From: DATEJJ01 sp039649115
GTDB lineage: Bacteria > Actinomycetota > Actinomycetes > Mycobacteriales > Micromonosporaceae
DNA: 64,000 bases
Direction: 5' to 3'
Assembly: GCA_039649115.1 (NCBI GenBank)
Contig: JBBWZQ010000036.1
Location: forward strand, 22,589-86,588
The position numbers and the translations under genes were made by a program. Below the pieces are notes generated by a model. The model was not told the DNA's origin. It searched no databases and saw only the letters and a list, made by a program, of their open reading frames with translations. This document shows, in pieces, positions 57,820-64,000 of the stretch (positions are counted from its first letter, which is position 1; each line of letters starts with the position of its first letter).

Positions 57820-58122
57820 AAAGGAGTCGCTGGCCAGGTGCGGATCAATACCGGCGCAGGATGCGCCCGGCGCGGCCCCCTCGTTGTTTTTCGAGGACTG
57901 CGGACCTGGCCGCTTACGCGGTGGCAGCAGCGGATCACGTCGAGAGGTTGATTCGCCGCCTGGCAAATGGGACCTCCCCCGTCCACGGCGCCGTCACAAC
58001 GCCACCCGCCTGGGCTGAGTATGCCATAAATGATTGTGAGCATTCTTAGTACTCAAGGCCATTCCGAGTAACGTCGAATGTCGCATCTTGAGGTGAGAAG
58101 AACCAATACTCATTGGTAACCT
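57820..58122. other. 303-base stretch between LysR and methyltransferase genes
   Basis: The first 147 bases could code for an N-terminal extension of the LysR protein. The part from about 58020 is clearly AT-rich for this genome and carries CTCAAG/CTTGAG arms (58052-58057 and 58087-58092) and a perfect palindrome at 58102-58117. It probably holds the LysR promoter and the end of the methyltransferase transcript. Confidence 0.5.
58102..58117. repeat. Palindrome ACCAAT-ACTC-ATTGGT
   Basis: Perfect 6-base arms with a 4-base centre, ending 5 bases before the stop of the methyltransferase gene (58123-58125 on the minus strand). It may be an operator for the LysR protein or part of a terminator. 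Confidence 0.45.
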
Positions 58123-59154
58123 TCACTCACCTTTCCGATCCGCCACAATCACGCACAGTGGCAGATCCGGCACGCGATACAACTGCCCTTCCGCGAATCC
58201 GGCCGCGTCGAGCATCTGCTGGTACGTCGTTTCACTGTGCACCTCGCCGTCGGAGGTCCAGACGAGCATCAACACGGAGAACAGGTGCGCGGCGGCGTCG
58301 CGCGCGGGCGGCTGGCCGTCGCGCGTGACGAACCCGACCAACACGAGCCTGCCGTCGCCGGCCATCGCCGCGGCGAGCCGGCGCAGCAGCGTGACGCCCC
58401 GCCCGGGCGAGAAGTGGTGCAGGACGTTGGTGACCATGACGACGTCGTACGGCCCACCGAGCGGGACCTCGAACATGTCCCCCGCGATCGTCTCGACCCG
58501 GTCGGACACTCCCATGTCGGCGGCGTGCTTGCGCGCCTCGGGCAGCACGTTCGGCCAGTCCAGGGACCACACCCGGGCGTGCGGTTGGGCGGCGGCCAGG
58601 GTGTACCCGTACAGGCCGTGGCCGCAGGCCACGTCCAGCACGTCGAGACGGGGCCGCGCGCCGGCCCACGGCGCCAGCGTCGCGGCCGCGAGTCCGGCGG
58701 TCGGGCGGGCGACCGCGCCGGCATAGGCGGCGAACTGCTCCCAGTACGGGTACCGCGGGGTCTCCGCGTGCTCGGCCACCACCGGGCCGCCCAGCCGTAC
58801 CGCCTCGGCGAGCCGGCCGAACGCCTCCCACTCCCAGGAGCTGGCCATGACACGTGCCATGTCCCCGACGTAGCCGGGCCGGCCGCGCACCAGGTGCCCG
58901 GCGCTTCCCGCCGTCAGCTGGTAGGTCCTGCCGTCGCTGTCGAGCAGGCCGAGTGCCGAGAGGCCGCCCAGCAGCAGCCGCACTCCGCGTTCGGCCAACC
59001 CGAGCCGCCCCGCCACCGCGCCGGCGTCCAGCGGACCGCGGGCGAGTGTGTCGAAGACGCCGACTTCGATGGCGGAGCGCAGCATCGAGGTTTTCTTGTA
59101 CGCGAGGAGCATGTCGAAGATCTGCGCGGGCGTCTGTGGCGCGTACCCGCTCAT
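58123..59154 (-). CDS. SAM-dependent O-methyltransferase (winged-helix, natural-product type)
   Basis: 343 residues. ATG at 59154 overlaps the radical SAM stop by 4 bases. An N-terminal dimerisation/winged-helix domain (SMLRSAIEVGVFDTLARG, LAERGVRLLLGGLSALGLL) precedes a class I Rossmann domain with SAM motif VLDVACGHGLYG, acidic motif WSLDWPNVL and VMVTNVLHHF. The family methylates phenolic or carboxylic oxygens of polyketides and related compounds (TcmN/CrtF-like), and some members act on other atoms. Coupled to the radical SAM gene, so both probably tailor the same product. Confidence 0.9.
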   Translation of the reverse strand: MSGYAPQTPAQIFDMLLAYKKTSMLRSAIEVGVFDTLARGPLDAGAVAGRLGLAERGVRLLLGGLSALGLLDSDGRTYQLTAGSAGHLVRGRPGYVGDMARVMASSWEWEAFGRLAEAVRLGGPVVAEHAETPRYPYWEQFAAYAGAVARPTAGLAAATLAPWAGARPRLDVLDVACGHGLYGYTLAAAQPHARVWSLDWPNVLPEARKHAADMGVSDRVETIAGDMFEVPLGGPYDVVMVTNVLHHFSPGRGVTLLRRLAAAMAGDGRLVLVGFVTRDGQPPARDAAAHLFSVLMLVWTSDGEVHSETTYQQMLDAAGFAEGQLYRVPDLPLCVIVADRKGE

Positions 59155-61058
59155 ACCAGAAGCTCCTCACCATGGTGACCGACGTAGTACACGCCCTGCT
59201 CGTGGTTGCCGTAGTGGGCGTGGAAGCCCACCCGGTGGTACAGCGACAGGGTGATGGCGTGCGGCGCGGCGTCGACCGGGCGGTCCAGGCGTATCGCCTC
59301 CAGCACCGCCGGGATGTCGTAGGCGAAGGGCTCGTCGGCGCGGCAGTAGTAGGGCTCGTCGTCGATCTCGACGACCGGCAGCCCCACCGGCGGTGCGGTC
59401 GGCGGGTCGAAGATGGGCTTGGTCATCCGGTCGTACCGGAACACCTCGGTGAGCAGGTCCGCGTACCGCGCCGGCAGCTGCGGCCGCACCGCCTCGGTCC
59501 ACCAGCCGGCGAGCAGGGCGTCCAGTTGCGGCTCGCCGTAGAGCTCGCGCAGGAACGCCGGTACGGCACCGGGTTGGCGCTCCAGGCGCGACGCGAGAGC
59601 GGCCAGCCGGACCGCGGCGGGGTGCGGGGACGCCTCGAACCATTTGGTCATGCTGCGCACCACAGCGGACTGACTCAGGCCGGCCAGCTCCCGCAGCGGC
59701 GCCCAGATGTGGCGCAGCACGAGGTGTTCGGCGATCGACCGGGCCCAGAGGATGAAGCGCTTCATCTCCAGGTTCTCCGCGATCGTCATGGTCCGGTGGG
59801 CCAGCACGTATTCGAAGTCGTCATGCTCGCCGCGCACGGTGCGGAAGCCGAAGCGGTCCTTGTCCTGCGAGTACTCGGTGTTGGGCAGCAGCAGCAGGGG
59901 GTAGACGGCGATCCGGGTCATGTACTTCGCCAGCCGGTCGTACCCCTCGAAGAAGGAGTCGACCGTCTCGCCGGGCGAGCCCCAGATCAGCTCGGCGTAA
60001 CAGTCCAGGCCCTCGGCGCGCAGCCAGGCGATGAGGTCCTCCCACTCGTTGAGCTTCATGTTGCGGCGGTGCATCAGGTCCAGTGCGGGGTCGTTGAGCG
60101 TCTGCAGGGCCAGGGTGAACGAGCTGCGCATGCCCGCCTCTTTCATGCGCCGCACGATGCTGTAGAAGACGGCCGACTTGTTCTTGGCCCACGAGCCTTC
60201 CACGGACTTCGGGTAGCCGTACTTGTCGCGGGTGCGGATGACCTCCTCGACGAACTCCAGGTCCTGCGGAAGAAGGCCGATGTTGGCGTCGCACAACACG
60301 ATGGTGTGCACCTTGTGGTAGGCGAACACCTCCAGTTCCGCGCGCAGCCGGTCGAGGGAGAAGGCGCGGACCTTCTGGCCGACCGCGCCGCCCCAGTAGC
60401 AGAAGGCGCACCGGTACGGGCAGCCGCGATTGGTCTCCATGAGCGCCACGTCGTACCGGAACTCGCCGGTGTTGTCGGTCAGCGGGATCGCGCCGGTCAG
60501 GAACGGCGAGGGGATGGAGTCCAGTTCCTGGATGCGCTCGGGGGCGGCCGTGGTGAGTACCTTGCCGGGCTCCTGCGCCACGCTGATCCCGCCGATGTCG
60601 GTCAGCTCCTGGGGTGCCCGGCCGGCCAGGTAGGCCAGCAGGAGGTCGCGGAAGACGAACTCGCCCTCGGTGTTGACCACGACGTCGACCTGCGGGTACT
60701 GGCGCAGCACCCGGTCGGCCTGGTTGGCCACGTGGGTCCCGCCGAAGATGACCCAGCCGTCCGGGCGGATCTGCTTGAAGGTCTCGGCGAGCGCACCGAA
60801 CGGGTGGTAGCTCCAGCCGAAGACCGAGAACGCCATGACGTCCGGGGCTCCGGCGGTGAACATGGTCTCGGCCATGACGGTGACCGTGTCCCCGCCGCCG
60901 AAATTGAAGATACGGATATCCATTTCATCGCGTATCGGCTCGGACGCCGTCGCCGCCGCCTTCAGATATCCGGCGGCCAATGGCATGGACTCCTTGGGCA
61001 TATCCCAGATGCCCTGCTGTACGATCCACACGGTGCGTTTCCGCCGCACGTCACTCAC
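59151..61058 (-). CDS. B12-binding-domain radical SAM enzyme
   Basis: 635 residues. ATG at 61058. The N-terminal region (about 8-140) is a cobalamin-binding Rossmann-like domain (GYLKAAATA, FGGTHVANQADRVL). The radical SAM barrel carries CPYRCAFC (Cys213, Cys217, Cys220) for the 4Fe-4S cluster, followed by YWGGAVGQKVR and ILxCDANIGLL. A long C-terminal part (about 430-635) with EVFRYDRMTKPIF and DEPYYCRADEP has no clear assignment. Class B cobalamin-dependent enzymes mostly methylate unreactive carbons, but some rearrange or couple. It lies 163 bases downstream of selD on the same strand and is coupled to the O-methyltransferase gene. Confidence 0.93.
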   Translation of the reverse strand: MSDVRRKRTVWIVQQGIWDMPKESMPLAAGYLKAAATASEPIRDEMDIRIFNFGGGDTVTVMAETMFTAGAPDVMAFSVFGWSYHPFGALAETFKQIRPDGWVIFGGTHVANQADRVLRQYPQVDVVVNTEGEFVFRDLLLAYLAGRAPQELTDIGGISVAQEPGKVLTTAAPERIQELDSIPSPFLTGAIPLTDNTGEFRYDVALMETNRGCPYRCAFCYWGGAVGQKVRAFSLDRLRAELEVFAYHKVHTIVLCDANIGLLPQDLEFVEEVIRTRDKYGYPKSVEGSWAKNKSAVFYSIVRRMKEAGMRSSFTLALQTLNDPALDLMHRRNMKLNEWEDLIAWLRAEGLDCYAELIWGSPGETVDSFFEGYDRLAKYMTRIAVYPLLLLPNTEYSQDKDRFGFRTVRGEHDDFEYVLAHRTMTIAENLEMKRFILWARSIAEHLVLRHIWAPLRELAGLSQSAVVRSMTKWFEASPHPAAVRLAALASRLERQPGAVPAFLRELYGEPQLDALLAGWWTEAVRPQLPARYADLLTEVFRYDRMTKPIFDPPTAPPVGLPVVEIDDEPYYCRADEPFAYDIPAVLEAIRLDRPVDAAPHAITLSLYHRVGFHAHYGNHEQGVYYVGHHGEELLV

Positions 61059-61221
61059 CCGTCACCCAGGTCGTGCGCCGCCATTCGACGCGCCGCTGCC
61101 GACGCTATTGGCGTTGCGCCGAGCGGATAACCGGGAAAACCCTAGGCCGCCGTACCCCACGAATTCAGACACGGAATGGCGCGTCATAGACACAAGACGC
61201 GCGCCTTTCCTCCGGACCGCT

Positions 61222-62235
61222 TCAGCGTACGACGATGAGGTGCTCCCCCCGAGGTACCAGTTCCCCGATCAGCGCGGCGCCCGGGACGTGCCCGGCCAGC
61301 AGCAGGCCGCCCGAGGTCTGCGCATCCGCCAGCAGCAGCGCCTCGTCCTCGCCGCACCGCGTCAGGTCGCAGTGCGGCCGTACCCAGTCCAGGTTGCGCC
61401 GGGTGCCGCCGGAGACGTACCCGGCGCGCAGCGACTCCCGCGCCCCCGCCAGGTACGGCACGGCGGCCGCGTCGACGACCGCGCTGACCCCGCTGGCCCG
61501 CGCCAGCTTGAGCAGGTGGCCGAGCAGCCCGAACCCGGTGACGTCGGTGGCACACCGGACGCCGGCCGCCACCGCGGCCCGGGCCGCGTCCCGGTTCAGC
61601 GCCGCCATCGACGCCACCGCCTCGGGAAAGCGTTCGCCGGTTGCCTTGTGCCGGTTGTTCAGCACGCCGACGCCCAGCGGCTTGGTGAGGCTCAGCGGCA
61701 GGCCCGGGCGGCCGGTGTCGTTGCGCATGAGCTCGGCCGGCTCGACCAGGCCGGTGACCGCCATGCCGTACTTGGGTTCGGGGTCGTCGACGCTGTGCCC
61801 GCCGGCGACGTGGCAACCCGCCTCGGCGGCCACGTCCAGCCCGCCGCGCAGCACCTCGCGCGCGAGGTCGAAGGGCAGCGTGTCCCGCGGCCAGGCGAGC
61901 AGGTTCACCGCGACCAGCGGCCAGCCACCCATCGCGTACACGTCGGACAGAGCGTTGGCCGCCGCGATCCGCCCCCAGTCGTACGGGTCGTCCACGACCG
62001 GCGTGAAGAAGTCGGCGGTGGCCACGATGGCCGGCCCGGTACCGTAGCGGACCACCGCCGCGTCGTCCCCGGTGTCCAGACCCACCAGCAGTTCGCCGGC
62101 GTACCGGGAGCCGACCGTCGAGTGTGGACTCAGGCCGGCGAGGACCGACTCCAGCTCGCCGGGCGGTATCTTGCAGGCACAGCCCCCGCCGTGGGCGTAC
62201 CCGGTGAGCCGGACGGCCTGGGGCGGCGCCGTCAC
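61222..62235 (-). CDS. selD: Selenide, water dikinase (selenophosphate synthetase)
   Basis: 337 residues. GTG at 62235 overlaps the stop of the SRPBCC cyclase by 4 bases. The N-terminal active-site loop HGGGCACKIPPGELE places Cys19 and Lys22 where E. coli SelD has Cys17 and Lys20; it is the Cys form, not a selenoprotein. ATP/Mg motifs include LDTGDDAAVV, TADFFTPVVDDPYDWG and AANALSDVYAMGG (the Asp set). HVAGGHSVDDPEPKYG and the C-terminal TDVTGFGLLGHL complete the AIR-synthase-like fold. It makes selenophosphate from selenide and ATP for tRNA-Sec charging, selenouridine or selenium-containing small molecules. Its position inside a polyketide operon is unusual. Confidence 0.96.
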   Translation of the reverse strand: MTAPPQAVRLTGYAHGGGCACKIPPGELESVLAGLSPHSTVGSRYAGELLVGLDTGDDAAVVRYGTGPAIVATADFFTPVVDDPYDWGRIAAANALSDVYAMGGWPLVAVNLLAWPRDTLPFDLAREVLRGGLDVAAEAGCHVAGGHSVDDPEPKYGMAVTGLVEPAELMRNDTGRPGLPLSLTKPLGVGVLNNRHKATGERFPEAVASMAALNRDAARAAVAAGVRCATDVTGFGLLGHLLKLARASGVSAVVDAAAVPYLAGARESLRAGYVSGGTRRNLDWVRPHCDLTRCGEDEALLLADAQTSGGLLLAGHVPGAALIGELVPRGEHLIVVR

Positions 62236-62702
62236 GCCGTGCTTCCCGCGGTCGACACCACCGCGCCCGACTCGATCAGTCCCTTGATGCGTACCTGGTT
62301 GTCCCTTCCGTGCGCGTCCATCCGGGCGACGACGGTCGCCAGCGGCAGCTCCAGTGCCGGGTCCAGTTCGAAGTCCTGCGTCCAGGTCATCAGCGTGCCC
62401 CCGTCCACCGCCCGGTAGGTCCAGGTGAGGTGCATGTACAGGAAGGGGTGCAGCGGGTCCTCCCGCTGCGCGACCGCCACCAGGTCCTGGTGGTCGAGCA
62501 GCCGCCAGGACTGCCAGGCCGCGCCCTCCTTGTTGCGCAGCCGGAACACCAGCTTGGTGAACCGGCCCGCCTCCTCGCGGCGCAGCACCTCGCTCTCGTT
62601 GTACTCGTTGAACAGCACCCGCCAGTTGTCGATGTCGTTGGTCACCGCGAACACCTCGGCGGGCGGCCGGGCGATCTGCACGCTGTGCTGGATCTGGGGC
62701 AT
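62232..62702 (-). CDS. SRPBCC polyketide cyclase/dehydrase
   Basis: 156 residues. ATG at 62702 with GAGGGAGG upstream, 13 bases after the ACP stop. The START/Bet-v1-like fold reads ARPPAEVFAVTNDIDNWRVLFNEYNESEVL, with a WTYRAVDGGTLMTWTQDFELDP core. It matches TcmN-N/WhiE-type aromatase-cyclases that fold and cyclise the nascent poly-beta-ketone chain. The stop is shared with the selD start. Confidence 0.9.
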   Translation of the reverse strand: MPQIQHSVQIARPPAEVFAVTNDIDNWRVLFNEYNESEVLRREEAGRFTKLVFRLRNKEGAAWQSWRLLDHQDLVAVAQREDPLHPFLYMHLTWTYRAVDGGTLMTWTQDFELDPALELPLATVVARMDAHGRDNQVRIKGLIESGAVVSTAGSTA

Positions 62703-62715
62703 GGTGGTCCCTCCC

Positions 62716-62949
62716 TCAGCGCCGTGGCGCGTTGTGGACACAGGCGACGAGGTCGGCGAAGGTACGCACCGCGAGGATGTCGTCGGTACCGATGGCGACC
62801 GGCGCCGACCGCTCCAGGGCAACCGCGATCTCCACCAGTTCGGTCGAGTCGACCTGCATGTCCTCGCGCAGCCGCGTGCTGTCGCGCACGCCGTCCGTGT
62901 CAATCTCCAACTCCTTGAGCACCGTACGGACGGTGCCTTCCGCGTCCAT
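62716..62949 (-). CDS. Acyl carrier protein
   Basis: 77 residues. ATG at 62949 with AGGGAG upstream. The attachment site for the phosphopantetheine arm is Ser35 in QVDSTELVEI. Acidic four-helix sequence of normal length. Between the AcpS gene (24 bases upstream) and the cyclase gene (13 bases downstream) in a type II PKS arrangement. Confidence 0.93.
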   Translation of the reverse strand: MDAEGTVRTVLKELEIDTDGVRDSTRLREDMQVDSTELVEIAVALERSAPVAIGTDDILAVRTFADLVACVHNAPRR

Positions 62950-62973
62950 CGCCGAACTCCCTTCTCATCGCGG

Positions 62974-63372
62974 CTACAGTGCGAGCACCACCGCCACGGC
63001 GGAGCGCTTCTCGTGCGCGATGCTCAACAGCAGCCGGCGGAATCCGTACCGGTGGGCCAGCCCGGCCGCCTCGCCCAGCAGCGTCAGTACCGGCTCGCCG
63101 TGCACGCCGGTACCGATCTGGATGTCGTTCCACCGGGGCACCGCGCCGCGCGGGCCGAACACCTTGCGGACCGCCTCCTTCGCGGCGAAGCGGCCGGCCA
63201 CGGTGTCCCACCGGACCCCGCGCTCGCCGTGCAGCGTCGCCCGTTCGACCGGTGTGAACAGGCGGTCCAGCACCTCGTCGCCCCACCGTTCGACCATCGC
63301 GCGCAGCCGCTCGCCGTCCACGATGTCGACGCCGAGCGCGGGCGGTCCGCTCAGCGGGTCAGCACCAGGCAC
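62974..63372 (-). CDS. Holo-[acyl-carrier-protein] synthase (AcpS-type phosphopantetheinyl transferase)
   Basis: 132 residues. GTG at 63372 chosen because GGAGGGG lies 6 bases upstream inside the ketosynthase end; the gene overlaps it by 22 bases. Motifs are GVDIVDGERL (Mg-binding Asp), FTPVERATL, and WDTVAGRFAAKEAVRKVFG (the Glu-Ala Mg/CoA motif). It transfers phosphopantetheine from CoA to the serine of the neighbouring ACP. A dedicated copy within the operon fits a secondary-metabolite pathway. Confidence 0.92.
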   Translation of the reverse strand: MPGADPLSGPPALGVDIVDGERLRAMVERWGDEVLDRLFTPVERATLHGERGVRWDTVAGRFAAKEAVRKVFGPRGAVPRWNDIQIGTGVHGEPVLTLLGEAAGLAHRYGFRRLLLSIAHEKRSAVAVVLAL

Positions 63373-64000
63373 GCGTTCACCCCTCCCAGGCCGCGGGCGA
63401 CGACCGCCACCGAGCGGACGCGGTCGATCTGGCGTGGTGCGCCGGAGACGAAGTCCAGGTCGAACCCGGGCGCCGGCGCGTCCAGATTGGCGATGGGCGG
63501 CACCGTGCCGGAAGCCAGGGTGCGCAGCGCCACCGCCATGTCCGCCGCGGTGGCCGCGCCCATCAGGTGCCCCACCGCGGGCTTGGCGGCGGTGACCGGA
63601 ACCGCGCTGCTCCCGCCGTTCAGGGCCGTGGACAGTGCCAGCACCTCGGCGGAATCCTCCCGTGGCACACCGGATCCGTCGGCGAACACACACCCCAGCT
63701 CCGCGGGCGGCACACCGGCCCGCGACAGCGCGGTCGTCACGGCCCGCGACAGCGTGCCGCCGTGCGGCTCGGTGGTGTAGTAGGGCATGTACCCGTCGGT
63801 GTTCAGCGCCCATCCGGCCAGTTCGCCGAGTACCGGCGCGCCTCGCGAGGCCGCGTGCTCCCAGCGCTCCAGCACCAGGAAGACACTTCCCTCGCCGATC
63901 ACGGTGCCGCCGTGGCGCCGGTCGAAGGCCCGGTACGCCCGCTCCGGATCGCCGTTGCCCAGCGGGGTGAGGAACCCGCCGGTCTGGCAGCACAGCCAGG
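63351..64000 (-). CDS. Type II PKS ketosynthase/chain-length-factor-like protein (partial, right edge)
   Basis: C-terminal 216 residues; the N-terminal half with the active-site Cys position lies beyond the window. Visible: LTPLGNGDPERAYRAFDRRHGGTVIGEGSVFLVLERWEHA, typical of the beta-ketoacyl synthase fold, then PVTAAKPAVGHLMGAATAADM and GLGGVNACLVL. The position where a true KS has a catalytic His after the Asn-Asp-Ala-type motif reads NTDGYMPYYTTEPHGG, without an evident His-Met-Thr. A KS-beta (chain length factor) identity is therefore plausible. The second conserved Lys-x-x-x-Gly-His (KPAVGH) is present. Confidence 0.85.
   Translation of the reverse strand, partial: WLCCQTGGFLTPLGNGDPERAYRAFDRRHGGTVIGEGSVFLVLERWEHAASRGAPVLGELAGWALNTDGYMPYYTTEPHGGTLSRAVTTALSRAGVPPAELGCVFADGSGVPREDSAEVLALSTALNGGSSAVPVTAAKPAVGHLMGAATAADMAVALRTLASGTVPPIANLDAPAPGFDLDFVSGAPRQIDRVRSVAVVARGLGGVNACLVLTR

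Noticed and set aside
61222..62235. SelD as a selenoprotein with an in-frame TGA
   Set aside because: The active-site loop is fully coded with Cys (HGGGCACK) and no in-frame TGA is needed.

Overview
The window is a chromosomal segment of a high-GC actinomycete. GC content is very high throughout, GTG starts are common, and genes are packed with many 4-base ATGA/GTGA stop-start overlaps. Gene families such as BlaI/M56, ANTAR/GAF, STAS, FtsX/MacB with PG-binding adaptors, LUD and type II PKS fit a filamentous actinomycete. Micromonosporaceae is my best guess, from general resemblance only. I see no insertion sequence, CRISPR array, phage gene or rRNA.

Left part (1-8.3 kb): a sugar-uptake locus. 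A secreted FN3/carbohydrate-binding protein runs off the left edge. A six-gene operon encodes a binding protein, two permeases, two TIM-barrel isomerases and a Gfo/Idh dehydrogenase, and a LacI-type repressor is divergent from it. Matching operator-like palindromes lie before both transcription units. 8.6-14.3 kb and 29.2-34.7 kb hold two paralogous, mirror-image copies of one module: lipoprotein, PG-binding adaptor, MacB-type ATPase and permease, with a divergent OmpR/EnvZ-type two-component pair. Each has its own spaced inverted repeat in the divergent promoter region. Between the copies lie a BlaI/M56 pair with three perfect operators facing a glycosyltransferase-deacetylase operon, a LUD/HxlR/transporter group, an L,D-transpeptidase, a GH43 enzyme, two GAF-ANTAR regulators, a fatty-acid desaturase, a hydrolase, an ABC exporter and a STAS protein. 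34.9-44.2 kb holds a secreted lysozyme-like protein, a heterodimeric ABC exporter, two hydrolases and an MMPL transporter.

Right part (44.2-64 kb): this is the most unusual region and carries several hints of sulfur/selenium chemistry. It has a cysteine desulfurase; a convergent operon of an acyl-CoA-dehydrogenase-like flavoprotein, a cytoplasmic PhnD-like protein and a TusA-like/di-iron fusion; an ABC-2 exporter with a PadR regulator; a decayed cyclase gene; a selenocysteine tRNA gene (UCA anticodon); an OsmC plus polar amino-acid ABC importer operon; and a LysR regulator. At the right edge a type II polyketide operon (ketosynthase/CLF-like, AcpS, ACP, SRPBCC cyclase) runs with a 4-base overlap straight into selD (selenophosphate synthetase). 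A B12-type radical SAM enzyme and an O-methyltransferase follow on the same strand.

The main hypothesis is that selenophosphate is supplied to, or used by, the polyketide pathway at the right edge. The gene order is seen directly. The role of selenium in a product is inference: selD may equally serve selenocysteine synthesis through the nearby tRNA-Sec.
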